Shown here: positions 28,015 to 37,395 of the stretch, piece by piece
How positions within the stretch are numbered: the stretch's first letter is position 1
How the letters are laid out: every line of letters starts with the position of its first letter
Origin: Microbacterium lacus
Lineage (GTDB): Bacteria; Actinomycetota; Actinomycetes; Actinomycetales; Microbacteriaceae
Direction of reading: 5' to 3'
Assembly (NCBI RefSeq): GCF_002812805.1
Contig: NZ_NMUM01000005.1
Location: forward strand, 186,001-250,000
Length of the DNA stretch: 64,000 nucleotides
Program-made: the position numbers and the translations under genes
Notes under the pieces: model-generated
What the model was told of the DNA's origin: nothing
The model's input: only the letters and a program-made list of their open reading frames with translations
Databases searched by the model: none

Positions 28015-29340
28015 ATGCGCACGATCGACCTCCGCGGCACTGCCGCGAGCGATGCCGCGGCCCTCGTTCCGCGCGCGACCGAAGCACGCGACAACGCTTT
28101 GCGCGTCGCTGGCGAACTCGTCGCCGACGTCCGTGACCGCGGCGAAGCCGCCCTGCGCGAGCAGGCCGAGAAGTTCGATGGTGTCACCGGACACACGCTC
28201 CGGGTTCCGCGCGCCGATATCGACGCGGCGGTCGACGGACTCGATGCCGATGTGCGAGATGCGCTCGAACGCGCCATCGAGAACGTTCGGCGCGCGTCGG
28301 CGGCGCAGGTCCCGCCTCCGGTCGTCACCGAACTCGCTCCCGGGGCACGCGTGACCCAGCGCTGGCAGCCGGTCCGCCGCGTCGGCGTCTATGTGCCGGG
28401 CGGCAAGGCGGTTTATCCGTCCAGCGTCGTCATGAACGTCGTCCCCGCCCAGGTCGCCGGAGTCAGCGCCGTGGCGCTCGCTTCGCCCGCCCAACGCAGT
28501 GACGGCAAGGTGCACCCGACAATCCTTGCGGCGGCGGGTCTGCTCGGCGTGGATGAGGTCTACGCGATCGGTGGTGCGGGCGCGATCGCTGCGCTCGCCT
28601 ACGGCGTTGCGGACATCGCTCTCGAACCGGTCGACGTGGTCACGGGCCCCGGCAACAACTACGTCGCCGCGGCGAAGCGTCACGTCGCGGGCGTCGTCGG
28701 TACCGACTCCGAGGCGGGTGCGACCGAGATCCTCGTGATCGCCGACGATTCGGCCGACGCGGCACTGGTTGCGGCTGATCTGGTCAGTCAGGCCGAGCAC
28801 GACGAACAGGCCGGAGCAGTGCTCGTGACGGATTCGGCCGACCTGGCCGAGGCCGTCCGCGCGGCGGTGCAGGATGTCGCATCGCGCACGCGGCACGCGG
28901 AGCGGGTGCGTACGGCACTCGCGGGCACACAGTCCGCGATCGTGCTGGTGGACGATCTGGTTGCTGCGGTGGCGTTCAGCAACGCCTACGCTCCGGAGCA
29001 CCTCGAGGTCCAGACGCGCGACCCCGAGGGGCTGTTGCCCGAGTTGACCAATGCGGGTGCGATCTTCCTCGGACCGAACTCGCCCGTGAGCCTTGGGGAC
29101 TATCTCGCGGGAAGCAATCACGTTCTGCCCACCGGAGGTCAGGCGCGCTACGCGGCCGGGCTCGGAGCGCAGACGTTCTTGCGGGCGCAGCAGATCATCG
29201 CGTACGACCGTGATGCGCTGGCCGGCGTGGCCGACGCGATCGTCGCGCTGGCCGAAGCCGAGGCCCTGCCCGCGCACGGTGAGGCCGTGACCGCGCGCTT
29301 CGCGCCGGTCGCAGCAGACTCCGAAGCATCCACGATCTGA
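28015..29340 (+). CDS. hisD: Histidinol dehydrogenase
   Basis: 441 residues from an ATG 6 nt after TAGCCT (leaderless pattern). It oxidises L-histidinol to L-histidine in two NAD-dependent steps, with zinc. Conserved parts: RVGVYVPGGKAVYPSSVVMN, IGGAGAIAALAYG, VDVVTGPGNNYVAAAKRHVA, DLVSQAEHDEQAGAVLVTDS (zinc-ligand region) and NAYAPEHLEVQTRDPEGLLP. Other his genes are not in this window. Confidence 0.97.
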   Translation: MRTIDLRGTAASDAAALVPRATEARDNALRVAGELVADVRDRGEAALREQAEKFDGVTGHTLRVPRADIDAAVDGLDADVRDALERAIENVRRASAAQVPPPVVTELAPGARVTQRWQPVRRVGVYVPGGKAVYPSSVVMNVVPAQVAGVSAVALASPAQRSDGKVHPTILAAAGLLGVDEVYAIGGAGAIAALAYGVADIALEPVDVVTGPGNNYVAAAKRHVAGVVGTDSEAGATEILVIADDSADAALVAADLVSQAEHDEQAGAVLVTDSADLAEAVRAAVQDVASRTRHAERVRTALAGTQSAIVLVDDLVAAVAFSNAYAPEHLEVQTRDPEGLLPELTNAGAIFLGPNSPVSLGDYLAGSNHVLPTGGQARYAAGLGAQTFLRAQQIIAYDRDALAGVADAIVALAEAEALPAHGEAVTARFAPVAADSEASTI

Positions 29341-29341
29341 A

Positions 29342-29373
29342 GCTGCCATTCAACGACGCTGCCATTCAACGAC
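29342..29373. repeat. 16-bp tandem repeat between hisD and nrdR
   Basis: Two perfect adjacent copies of GCTGCCATTCAACGAC in the 59-bp gap between hisD and nrdR. Possible regulatory site or duplication scar; no match to the NrdR box is evident. Confidence 0.9.
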
Positions 29374-29399
29374 TCCGCCTTTAGCGAGGACCACGACAC

Positions 29400-29885
29400 A
29401 TGCACTGCCCCTTCTGTCGGCATCCCGACTCTCGCGTGATCGATTCGCGCACGAGCGATGACGGGCTCTCGATTCGTCGTCGCCGGCAATGCCCCGAATG
29501 CGGTGGTCGATTTTCGACGATCGAGACCGCGAGCCTCAATGTCATCAAGCGGTCCGGGGTCATCGAGCCGTTCAGTCGCGAGAAGGTCATGTCGGGTGTG
29601 CGTAAGGCGTGCCAGGGTCGCCCCGTGACCGAGGCGGATCTCGCCATGCTCGCGCAGAAGGTCGAAGAAGCGGTGCGGCAGACGGGCGCGTCCCAGGTGG
29701 ACACGAACGAGATCGGGCTGGCGATTCTGGGTCCGCTCCGAGCCCTCGACATGGTCGCCTATCTGCGGTTCGCGAGTGTTTATCAGGCCTTCGAGTCGCT
29801 CGACGATTTCGAGACGGCAATCGACGATCTGCGCGCGGATCGCGTCGCGGCTCCGGGGTTCGACGGCGACGTGCCTCGTGCGTGA
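29400..29885 (+). CDS. nrdR: Transcriptional repressor NrdR
   Basis: 161 residues. The zinc ribbon is [17 protein letters not shown] with [15 protein letters not shown], and the ATP-cone domain follows ([59 protein letters not shown]). It represses ribonucleotide reductase genes in response to ATP/dATP. Length and order are normal. pyrD follows closely. Confidence 0.97.
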   Translation: MHCPFCRHPDSRVIDSRTSDDGLSIRRRRQCPECGGRFSTIETASLNVIKRSGVIEPFSREKVMSGVRKACQGRPVTEADLAMLAQKVEEAVRQTGASQVDTNEIGLAILGPLRALDMVAYLRFASVYQAFESLDDFETAIDDLRADRVAAPGFDGDVPRA

Positions 29886-29901
29886 GTCAGAGGGGGGCGG
29901 G

Positions 29902-30924
29902 ATGTACCGCCTTCTTTTCTCCGTCGTGCTCTCGAGGTTCGACCCCGAGACGGCGCATCACCTCGGGATGCGGGTCGTGCGTGCCGCGGGTGTTACTCCG
30001 TTCTCCGCTCTGGTCCGCCGAGTGACACGCCCCGCGCCAACGCTTCGGACGCGAGCTCTCGGCATCGACTTTCCCTCGCCTTTCGGTGTCGCCGCCGGGT
30101 TCGACAAGGACGCGGTCGGGGTTCTCGGGCTCGGCGCGCTCGGCTTCGGGCATGTTGAGGTCGGCACACTGACGGCGATCCCGCAGGACGGCAACCCCCG
30201 CCCGCGCCTGTTTCGACTCATCCCGGATCGAGCTGTGATCAACCGCATGGGATTCAACAACGGGGGAGCGGATGCGGCAGCCGCTCGCATCGCGAAGCTC
30301 CGCCGGCGTCACGACCGACCGGTGATCGGCATCAACATCGGAAAGAGCCGAGTCGTCGATGTCGCGGATGCGACGGCCGATTATGTGCGCAGTGCGACGC
30401 GCCTGGCGCCGCTCGCCGACTACCTCGCCGTGAATGTCTCGTCGCCGAACACGCCGGGCCTGCGCACCCTGCAGGCCGTGGAGACGCTCGCGCCGTTGCT
30501 GCGCGCGGTCAAGGATGCGGCGGGCACCACACCGCTGCTCGTGAAGATCGCCCCGGACCTCGACGACGAAGAGGTGCGGGCGATCGCACTTCTCGCGGTC
30601 GAGCTCGGGCTCGACGGACTCATCGCCACCAACACGACGCTCTCGCGTGCGGGCCTCCGGACCGACCCCACTGTCGTCGAGGCTGCGGGCGCGGGCGGGC
30701 TCTCGGGGGCACCGTTGCGTGATCGCTCGCTCGAAGTACTTCGCGTCGTCCGAGCATCGGTCCCCGCCGAGTTCTGCGTGATCTCGGTCGGCGGCGTCGA
30801 GAGCGGCGCGGATGTGCGTGAGCGCTTGGACGCGGGGGCCACCCTCGTGCAGGGCTATACCGCGTTTCTTTACCGCGGCCCGTTCTGGGCCCGACAGATC
30901 AACCGCGCTCTCGCTCGCGGCTGA
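29902..30924 (+). CDS. pyrD: Dihydroorotate dehydrogenase (quinone), class 2
   Basis: 340 residues from MYRLLFSVVLSRFDPETAHH, chosen because it gives the class 2 N-terminal membrane-associated segment and an AGAGGGGG site; longer starts overlap nrdR. FMN/orotate motifs: GVAAGFDKDAVGVLGLGALG, FGHVEVGTLTAIPQDGNPRP, RLFRLIPDRAVINRMGFNN, YLAVNVSSPNTPGLRTLQ, VKIAPDLDDEEV, SGAPLRDRSLEVLRVVRA and VSVGGVESGADV-like ISVGGVESGADVRERLDAGA. It oxidises dihydroorotate with quinone as acceptor. Confidence 0.96.
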   Translation: MYRLLFSVVLSRFDPETAHHLGMRVVRAAGVTPFSALVRRVTRPAPTLRTRALGIDFPSPFGVAAGFDKDAVGVLGLGALGFGHVEVGTLTAIPQDGNPRPRLFRLIPDRAVINRMGFNNGGADAAAARIAKLRRRHDRPVIGINIGKSRVVDVADATADYVRSATRLAPLADYLAVNVSSPNTPGLRTLQAVETLAPLLRAVKDAAGTTPLLVKIAPDLDDEEVRAIALLAVELGLDGLIATNTTLSRAGLRTDPTVVEAAGAGGLSGAPLRDRSLEVLRVVRASVPAEFCVISVGGVESGADVRERLDAGATLVQGYTAFLYRGPFWARQINRALARG

Positions 30925-30940
30925 TCGCCGCGCGAGAGCG
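30906..30940. terminator. Bidirectional terminator between pyrD and DUF3043 gene
   Basis: Outer arms CGCTCTCG (30906-30913) and CGAGAGCG (30933-30940), then inner arms CGCGGC (30916-30921) and GCCGCG (30927-30932) with a 2-nt bulge and a TGATC loop that contains the pyrD stop codon. It lies between convergent genes, so it can serve both. U-tracts are weak. Confidence 0.65.
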
Positions 30941-30948
30941 GGGGCGGG

Positions 30949-31518
30949 TCAGGCGATGGGCTTGCCGCCGCGACGCACCTGCGGCTTCGGCAGACGCAGG
31001 AAGCGCATCTGCATCGAACGCATCGCCGCGTACCAGGCGGTGCCGCGCTCGAGCTTGTCGGCACCGAACTTGGTGCGGATGGCTCGCTTGGCGCGCCACC
31101 CCGTCAGAACCATGTCGAGGACGACGAGCAGGATGAAGCCCCACAGTGCGATGAAGGCGTAGTACTGGATGTAGGTGTTCTGGATGAAGGTCAGCAGGAT
31201 GACGACGATCATGGCCGGCATCACGAACTCGGCGAGGTGCCATCCTCCGTCGACGTAGTCGCGCAGGAACTTGCGCTGCGGCCCCTTGTCGCGGGCGGGG
31301 AGGTAGCGTTCGTCTCCCTTGGCCATACCGGCGCGAGCCTGATCGCGCTTCGCCGCGAGTTCGGCGCGGGCACGCTGCTTGGCCTCTTTCGTGTCGGCCA
31401 CGAGGGGGCGTCGACGCATCGCCTCACGCTCGGAGCGCGTCGGGGTGGCGCGCCCCTTTCCGGCACCGACCGCGGCGGAATCCTCGTCGCTCGGCACGGG
31501 GGCGGGGGAGTTGGCCAC
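30949..31518 (-). CDS. DUF3043 membrane protein
   Basis: 189 residues from a GTG with AAGGA 6 nt upstream; the ATG at 31557 would overlap the -10 region. Actinobacterial DUF3043 features: VGAGKGRATPTRSEREAMRR, a basic helix, DYVDGGWHLAEFVMPAMIVV with two spans (MIVVILLTFIQNTYIQYYAF and IALWGFILLVVLDMVLTGWR), then GTAWYAAMRSMQMRFLRLPK PQVRRG at the C-terminus. Function unknown. It shares an overlapping divergent promoter with the M20 gene. Confidence 0.88.
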   Translation of the reverse strand: MANSPAPVPSDEDSAAVGAGKGRATPTRSEREAMRRRPLVADTKEAKQRARAELAAKRDQARAGMAKGDERYLPARDKGPQRKFLRDYVDGGWHLAEFVMPAMIVVILLTFIQNTYIQYYAFIALWGFILLVVLDMVLTGWRAKRAIRTKFGADKLERGTAWYAAMRSMQMRFLRLPKPQVRRGGKPIA

Positions 31519-31556
31519 GATGTTTCCTTGCAGGTCGGCGGAGTTGTACTCGCCCA

Positions 31557-31564
31557 TAAGATTA
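31557..31564. promoter_or_regulatory. Overlapping divergent -10 boxes
   Basis: TAAGAT (plus, 31557-31562) lies 7 nt before the M20 ATG. TAATCT on the minus strand is the complement of 31559-31564 and lies upstream of the DUF3043 gene. The two boxes share four base pairs, so polymerase binding at one should exclude the other. Confidence 0.5.
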
Positions 31565-31569
31565 CCCGC

Positions 31570-32967
31570 ATGCACGCATCGGAAGTCCCCTCGTCCCCAC
31601 TCCGTACCGCTGTCGAGGATGGAATCGCTCCGGCACTCGCCGACCTGGGCGCCCTCGTGCGTATTCCGGGCATCGCTTGGCCCGCGTTCGATCAGACCCA
31701 GCTCGAGCGGAGCGCGAGTGCGGTCGCGCGCCTCGCCGAGGACACGGGAGTGTTCGATGAGGTGCGGATCCTGCGCGCCGCCATCCCCGGAACGGATGAG
31801 GTAGGTCAGCCCGCAGTCCTGGCCGCGCGGGCAGCACGCGGGAATGCCCCGACGGTGCTTCTCTACGCCCACCACGACGTCCAGCCCCCGGGCGATGACG
31901 CGCTCTGGGACTCGCCGCCGTTCGAACCGACCGTTCGCGACGGACGCCTGTACGGGCGCGGCGCGGCCGACGACAAAGCCGGCATCATGGCGCACATCGC
32001 GGCGCTCCGGGCGCTGCGGGCGGGCACGGAGGGTGAGCTCGAGCTCGGTGTCGTCCTCTTCGTCGAGGGTGAGGAGGAGTACGGGTCCCGCTCCTTCGCA
32101 CAGTTCCTCGCGGACAATCGCGATGCCCTCCGCGCGGACGTGATCGTGGTCGCCGATTCGGGAAACTGGGATTCCGACACTCCAGCACTGACCGTGTCAC
32201 TGCGAGGCAACGCGCGGTTCACGATGCGCGTCCGAACCCTCGACCACGCTTCGCACTCCGGAATGTTCGGCGGAGCCGTGCCCGATGCGATGCTCGCCAC
32301 GATCAAGCTGCTGTCGACGCTGTGGGATGCGGACGGCACGGTCGCCGTCGACGGGATGACGGTGCGTGAGGCGGACACGCCGGACTATTCCGAGAGCACT
32401 CTGCGTGAAGAGGCCGGACTTCTTCCGGGGGTCTCGCCGGCCGGTGCCGGAGACATCCTGTCGCGGATCTGGAATCGTCCCGCGATCACGGTCATCGGCA
32501 CCGACTTCACGAGCGTCGAAGCGGCCTCGAACACCCTCTCGCCCGAGGTCTCGGTCGTGATCAGCGCCCGCGTGACACCGGGCCAGAAGGCCTCCGATGC
32601 CTATGCCGCTCTCGAGTCGCACCTGCGCGCGAACGCGCCGTTCGGGGCCGAGCTGACCTTCTCAGACGTCGACCTCGGGGACGGGTTCCTCGTCGATACG
32701 TCCGGGTGGGCCGTCGCGGCGGTGCGGGATGCTTTCGCCGAGGGATACGGCGTCGACCCCGTCGACATCGGGGTGGGCGGCAGTATCCCGTTCATCTCGG
32801 ATCTTGTCCGCGAGTTCCCCGAAGCGCAGATCCTCGTCACCGGGGTCGAGGACCCGCATTCGCGGGCGCACAGCCCGAACGAATCCCTGCATCTGGAGAC
32901 GTTCCGCCACGCGATCTTGAGCGAAGCGTTGCTGTTGCGCGCCCTCGATGACCGAGGCCGCGGGTAG
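31570..32967 (+). CDS. M20-family metallopeptidase (dipeptidase-like)
   Basis: 465 residues from MHASEVPSSPLRTAVEDGIA. The M20 zinc motifs are present: VLLYAHHDVQPPGDDALWDS (His-x-Asp), GRLYGRGAADDKAGIMAHIA (bridging Asp), VVLFVEGEEEYGSRSFAQFL (Glu-Glu catalytic/ligand) and VADSGNWDSDTPALTVSLRG. C-terminal His in HSRAHSPNESLHLETFRHAI. Such enzymes cleave dipeptides or acylated amino acids; the substrate is not certain. TAAGAT lies 7 nt before the ATG. Confidence 0.9.
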   Translation: MHASEVPSSPLRTAVEDGIAPALADLGALVRIPGIAWPAFDQTQLERSASAVARLAEDTGVFDEVRILRAAIPGTDEVGQPAVLAARAARGNAPTVLLYAHHDVQPPGDDALWDSPPFEPTVRDGRLYGRGAADDKAGIMAHIAALRALRAGTEGELELGVVLFVEGEEEYGSRSFAQFLADNRDALRADVIVVADSGNWDSDTPALTVSLRGNARFTMRVRTLDHASHSGMFGGAVPDAMLATIKLLSTLWDADGTVAVDGMTVREADTPDYSESTLREEAGLLPGVSPAGAGDILSRIWNRPAITVIGTDFTSVEAASNTLSPEVSVVISARVTPGQKASDAYAALESHLRANAPFGAELTFSDVDLGDGFLVDTSGWAVAAVRDAFAEGYGVDPVDIGVGGSIPFISDLVREFPEAQILVTGVEDPHSRAHSPNESLHLETFRHAILSEALLLRALDDRGRG

Positions 32968-32989
32968 ACTCGGCGCAGGAGGACTGACA

Positions 32990-33364
32990 ATGACAGACAC
33001 CACGATCGTTCCCAACGAAACGACCACCGAGGCCCGCCCGCACGGCGTCAATCTCACCGAGGCCGCGGCCTTGAAGGTCAAGAGCCTGCTCGAGCAGGAA
33101 GGTCGCGACGACCTGCGTCTTCGCGTTGCCGTTCAGCCCGGCGGATGCTCCGGACTCATCTACCAGCTCTACTTCGACGAGCGCTATCTCGACGGCGACG
33201 AGACCGTCGACTTCGATGGCGTCGAGGTCATCGTCGACAACATGAGCGTCCCGTATCTCGATGGCGCAGCCATCGATTTCAAAGACACGATCTCGGAGCA
33301 GGGCTTCACGATCGACAACCCCAATGCTGCGGGCAGTTGCGCCTGCGGTGACAGCTTCCACTAG
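32990..33364 (+). CDS. erpA: A-type iron-sulfur carrier (ErpA/IscA family)
   Basis: 124 residues from an ATG preceded by AGGAGG. HesB/IscA fold: VNLTEAAALKVKSLLEQEGR, LRLRVAVQPGGCSGLIYQLY (first Cys) and the C-terminal NPNAAGSCACGDSFH (Cys pair). It delivers Fe-S clusters to target proteins such as the Rieske protein encoded nearby. TAGACT (32965-32970) overlaps the end of the M20 gene and probably drives it. ErpA versus IscA naming is not certain. Confidence 0.93.
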   Translation: MTDTTIVPNETTTEARPHGVNLTEAAALKVKSLLEQEGRDDLRLRVAVQPGGCSGLIYQLYFDERYLDGDETVDFDGVEVIVDNMSVPYLDGAAIDFKDTISEQGFTIDNPNAAGSCACGDSFH

Positions 33365-33431
33365 CCTCACGAGCGCATCACGATCGGTGCGCGCGCTGGG
33401 TGAGTGTCCTGAATCGCATGTGAGCTTGCCC

Positions 33432-33437
33432 TAGACT
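33432..33437 (+). promoter_or_regulatory. -10 box for the ctaC operon
   Basis: TAGACT lies 34 nt before the GTG, which is preceded by AAAGG. The start of the cta operon therefore has a short leader, unlike the leaderless genes nearby. No convincing -35 box was found. Confidence 0.5.
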
Positions 33438-33471
33438 TGGGCGAATCACACCCGCGTCCGAAAGGTGAATC

Positions 33472-34380
33472 GTGCGCCCCAAACGCCGCCTCCGCTGGGC
33501 CGCTATCCCGGTCGGGATTACGGCAGCATTCCTCCTTGCAGGATGTACGACTACCCAGTTGAACGGGTATCTCCCGGGCTTCACGGACGATGGCGTGCAG
33601 GCGACGGACCGCACCGAGATGGTGTCGGGTCTCTGGGTCAACTCCTGGATCGTCCTGCTCGTCGTGGGTGTGATCACGTGGGGCCTGACGCTCTTCGCGA
33701 TGGTCGCCTACCGGCGCCGCAAGGGCCAGACCGGCCTGCCGGTCCAGCTTCGGTACAACATGCCGATCGAGATCTTCTACACGCTCGTTCCGTTCGTTCT
33801 CGTCCTGGGCCTGTTCGCGTTCACCGCGCGGGACCAGACGATCCTCGAGACGCAGTACGAAGATCCGGATGTCTCGATTTCTGCCATCGGCAAGCAGTGG
33901 GCCTGGGACTTCCAGTACAACGGCGAAGAAGAAGACAACTCGGACGCCGTATGGACTCAGGGTGTCCAAGCGGTCCCCGCGGCGAACGGCGACGTGGATC
34001 AGGCAGCGCTGCCGACCCTGGTTCTCCCCGTGAACAAGACGGTGCAGATCGAGCTTCTCTCGCGTGACGTCATCCACTCCTTCTGGGTCATCGACTTCTT
34101 GTACAAGAAGGACATGTATCCCGGGCATGAGAACTACTGGTCCTTCACACCGACACGTGAGGGCACCTTCGCCGGTAAGTGCGCCGAGCTCTGCGGCGAG
34201 TATCACTCGGCCATGCTCTTCAACGTCGAGGTCGTCAGCGAAGACGAGTACGAGGACTACGTCGACTCCCTCCGCGCGGCGGGTCAGACCGGTGACATCA
34301 CCACCGACTACGACCGCAACAGCAACCTGCCCGGCACGGGTGGAAATACAGCCGACGTCGTCGGCACCGAGGAAGGCTGA
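33472..34380 (+). CDS. ctaC: Cytochrome c oxidase subunit II
   Basis: 302 residues from GTG. A lipoprotein-type signal ([15 protein letters not shown]) is followed by two membrane spans ([20 protein letters not shown] and [20 protein letters not shown]) and the CuA domain: [27 protein letters not shown], and [20 protein letters not shown], which has all CuA ligands (Cys-Cys-His-Met). It takes electrons from the cytochrome bc1 complex. ctaD begins 5 nt downstream. Confidence 0.97.
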   Translation: MRPKRRLRWAAIPVGITAAFLLAGCTTTQLNGYLPGFTDDGVQATDRTEMVSGLWVNSWIVLLVVGVITWGLTLFAMVAYRRRKGQTGLPVQLRYNMPIEIFYTLVPFVLVLGLFAFTARDQTILETQYEDPDVSISAIGKQWAWDFQYNGEEEDNSDAVWTQGVQAVPAANGDVDQAALPTLVLPVNKTVQIELLSRDVIHSFWVIDFLYKKDMYPGHENYWSFTPTREGTFAGKCAELCGEYHSAMLFNVEVVSEDEYEDYVDSLRAAGQTGDITTDYDRNSNLPGTGGNTADVVGTEEG

Positions 34381-34385
34381 TCACC

Positions 34386-36143
34386 GTGGCCACGACTCTC
34401 CCACTCCAGGAGGCCGGACGAGCGACGACTCTCCCGCCGCGCCAAGCGGCGCTGCTGAGCTCGTCGCGCGTGGAGCAGAAGGGCAACATCGTCGTCAAGT
34501 GGATCACCTCCACTGACCACAAGACCATCGGGTACATGTACCTGATCGCCTCGTTCATCTTCTTCCTCCTCGGCGGCGTGATGGCTCTCATCATCCGTGC
34601 CGAGTTGTTCGCGCCGGGTATGCAGGTCATCCCGACCAAGGAGCAGTACAACCAGCTGTTCACGATGCACGGCACGATCATGCTGCTGATGTTCGCGACG
34701 CCGCTCTTCGCAGGCTTCGCGAACGTCATCATGCCCCTTCAGATCGGCGCGCCCGACGTCGCGTTCCCGCGTCTGAACGCGTTCGCGTTCTGGCTCTTCC
34801 TCTTCGGCTCCACCATCGCGGTGTCGGGCTTCCTCACCCCGCAGGGCGCCGCATCGTTCGGATGGTTCGCCTATCAACCACTCGCGAGCGCGACGTTCTC
34901 GCCAGGGGTGGGGGGTAATCTCTGGATGCTCGGGCTGGGAATGAGTGGCTTTGGCACCATTCTCGGCGCGGTGAACTTCATCACGACCATCATCACGATG
35001 CGCGCACCGGGCATGACGATGTGGCGCATGCCGATCTTCACCTGGAACACCCTCGTCACGAGCCTGCTCGTTCTGATGGCCTTCCCGGTTCTTGCCGCCG
35101 CGATCCTGGCCGCCGCCGCCGACCGTGTGCTCGGCGCTCACATCTACGACCCGGCGAACGGTGGCGTGCTGTTGTGGCAGCACCTGTTCTGGTTCTTCGG
35201 TCACCCCGAGGTGTACATCATCGCGCTGCCGTTCTTCGGAATCGTGTCCGAGATCTTCCCGGTCTTCTCGCGCAAGCCGATCTTCGGCTACAAGACCCTC
35301 GTCTACGCGACCATCGCCATCGCCGCGCTGTCGGTGGCGGTGTGGGCGCACCACATGTATGTCACCGGCTCGGTCCTACTCCCGTTCTTCGCGTTGATGA
35401 CGATGTTGATCGCGGTTCCCACGGGTGTGAAGATCTTCAACTGGATCGGCACCATGTGGCGCGGCTCGGTGACCTTTGAGACGCCGATGGTCTTCGCGCT
35501 CGGATTCCTCATAACGTTCGTCTTCGGTGGTCTCACCGGCGTCATCCTCGCGTCGCCGCCGCTTGACTTCGCCCTGTCGGATTCGTACTTTGTCGTCGCG
35601 CACTTCCACTACGTGGTGTTCGGCACGGTCGTGTTCGCGATGTTCGCAGGCTTCTACTTCTGGTGGCCGAAGTTCACGGGGCGGATGCTGAACGAGCGCC
35701 TGGGATACGTGCATTTCTGGCTGCTGTTCATCGGGTTCCACATGACCTTCCTCATCCAGCACTGGCTGGGTGTCGACGGCATGGTCCGGCGATACGCGGA
35801 CTACTCCGAGGCCGACGGGTGGACCTGGCAGAACCAGGTCTCGACGATCGGTGCAATGATTCTGGCTGTCTCGATGTTGCCGTTCCTCCTCAACGTGTGG
35901 ATCACGGCGCGCAAGGCCCCCAAGGTCACCGTCAACGACCCGTGGGGTTATGGCGCATCGCTCGAGTGGGCGACCTCGTGCCCGCCGCCGCGCCACAATT
36001 TCACGTCGATTCCGCGCATCCGGAGCGAGCGCCCCGCATTCGACCTCAACCACCCCGAGGCCGGCCTCCCGGTCGGTGTCGGTCCCGCCAAGGATGCCCC
36101 CGATGCTCCGACGGTCGATCTTGCGGCCGGAGAGGTGAAGTAA
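34386..36143 (+). CDS. ctaD: Cytochrome c oxidase subunit I
   Basis: 585 residues from GTG. Heme a, a3 and CuB sites: [40 protein letters not shown] (heme a His), [20 protein letters not shown] (HPEVY, His-Tyr pair), [20 protein letters not shown] (CuB His pair), and [20 protein letters not shown] (heme His pair). Twelve or more membrane spans. It reduces O2 to water and pumps protons. The C-terminus carries a soluble extension ([20 protein letters not shown]). Confidence 0.98.
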   Translation: MATTLPLQEAGRATTLPPRQAALLSSSRVEQKGNIVVKWITSTDHKTIGYMYLIASFIFFLLGGVMALIIRAELFAPGMQVIPTKEQYNQLFTMHGTIMLLMFATPLFAGFANVIMPLQIGAPDVAFPRLNAFAFWLFLFGSTIAVSGFLTPQGAASFGWFAYQPLASATFSPGVGGNLWMLGLGMSGFGTILGAVNFITTIITMRAPGMTMWRMPIFTWNTLVTSLLVLMAFPVLAAAILAAAADRVLGAHIYDPANGGVLLWQHLFWFFGHPEVYIIALPFFGIVSEIFPVFSRKPIFGYKTLVYATIAIAALSVAVWAHHMYVTGSVLLPFFALMTMLIAVPTGVKIFNWIGTMWRGSVTFETPMVFALGFLITFVFGGLTGVILASPPLDFALSDSYFVVAHFHYVVFGTVVFAMFAGFYFWWPKFTGRMLNERLGYVHFWLLFIGFHMTFLIQHWLGVDGMVRRYADYSEADGWTWQNQVSTIGAMILAVSMLPFLLNVWITARKAPKVTVNDPWGYGASLEWATSCPPPRHNFTSIPRIRSERPAFDLNHPEAGLPVGVGPAKDAPDAPTVDLAAGEVK

Positions 36144-36144
36144 C

Positions 36145-36579
36145 GTGCGTTCGAATGTCGGACTGTGGTGGCTGCTGTCGGCCTTCTTCCTCCTCATCGG
36201 TGTGGTCTACACCGTGTGGAACATCGTCGCTTACCCCGACCGCAACTGGTACAACGCGATCGAGTGGGTCGGGTCGGTAGCCCTCGTCTTCAGCGCGTTG
36301 ATGGCCGCACTCGTCGCCTGGTACTTGCAGCGCGTCCACAAGTCGCAGGGCGGCGAGTTGCCCGAAGACATCCTGACCTCGGATGTCGACGACGGAGACC
36401 CCGAGCTCGGTGAGTTCAGCCCCTGGTCCTGGTGGCCGATCGTGCTCGCATTCTCCGCAGGCGTCGCGATCATCGGCCTTGCCGTGGGCTCGTGGCTGGT
36501 GCCGATCGGGTTCGCCATCTTCCTTGTCGCGATCGTCGGTTGGGTCTACGAGTACTACCGAGGCTATTTCGCCCATTGA
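36145..36579 (+). CDS. ctaF: Actinobacterial cytochrome c oxidase subunit IV
   Basis: 144 residues from a GTG. Four membrane spans: LWWLLSAFFLLIGVVYTVWN, WVGSVALVFSALMAALVAWY, WWPIVLAFSAGVAIIGLAVG and FAIFLVAIVGWVYEYYRGYF. Asp/Glu-rich loop EDILTSDVDDGDPELGEFSP. This small subunit is found in the actinobacterial bc1-aa3 supercomplex. The start is 1 nt after the ctaD stop region, and the stop overlaps the next gene's ATG. Confidence 0.93.
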   Translation: MRSNVGLWWLLSAFFLLIGVVYTVWNIVAYPDRNWYNAIEWVGSVALVFSALMAALVAWYLQRVHKSQGGELPEDILTSDVDDGDPELGEFSPWSWWPIVLAFSAGVAIIGLAVGSWLVPIGFAIFLVAIVGWVYEYYRGYFAH

Positions 36580-37370
36580 TGGCGCTCTCACTGAGCGCGG
36601 CCGTCCTCTCTGACATCGGACCTCGTCGGTCCGGCAACGAGGATGCGGCGTTCGTGGCGTCCTTCGCCGCTGCTGTGGCGGATGGCGTCGGCGGGGGTCC
36701 CGCGGGTGAGATCGCGGCCGCGGGCCCTGATTCATCGTGTCGCTTCATCATCGCGCGATGTCGAGAGCGTCGATCGGGTTCTTGCCCTGCTGCGTTGGTC
36801 GAATTGGGACATCGGGGCGCGGGTGCGTGAAGACCCGGTCGTTGCGGGATGGCGACGACATTCACCGGGCTGTTTCTGTCGGGCTCCGGACTGTTCCTCG
36901 CTCACGTCGGCGACTCGCGTGGATATCTTCTGCGCGACGGGTCACTCTCACGGCAGACCCGCGACGACTCGTGGGTGCAGCACCTGGTCGATTCGGGATT
37001 GATCTCGCCGCGCGATGCACTGACGCACCCGCGACGGAACATCGTGACCGCATCATTCCAGGGTGATCCGCGAGACGGCGACGCGCTGACGGTGACCCGG
37101 CTAGAGCCGCGCGCCGGAGATCGGTGGCTGCTGTGCAGCGACGGCATCTCGGACTATCTGCCCCACGATGTCCTGAACGATGTGCTGAGCGCGCATACGG
37201 CCGCCGACACGGCCGCAAACGCTCTCGTTGCGATGGCCATCGAGGCAGGAACCCACGACAACGTCACGGCGGTCGTATGCGATCTCGTTGACGGTGAAGT
37301 TCTTGACGGGCGGCCGCTTTTCGCCGGCGCGGCGGCTGACCATTTCGCCGAGGACGTTGCCATCGCCTGA
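36579..37370 (+). pseudogene. PP2C-family Ser/Thr phosphatase with two frameshifts
   Basis: The ATG overlaps the ctaF stop (TGATG). Metal-binding motifs of PP2C are present but in different frames. Frame 1 has SDIGPRRSGNEDAAF and VADGVGGGPAGEIAAA. Then the homologous reading moves by one base (IHRVASSSRDVESVDRVLAL, about 36722-36845), and returns at ATG 36849: LFLAHVGDSRGYLLRDGS, RWLLCSDGISDYLPHDV, THDNVTAVVCD. One extra G in a GGG run near 36722 and one missing G near 36845 would explain this. Either the gene is broken, or both changes are sequence errors. A partial product from ATG 36849 would lack motif 1-2. Confidence 0.8.
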
Positions 37371-37395
37371 CTCCGCTCCTCGCGACGAGTCTGGA

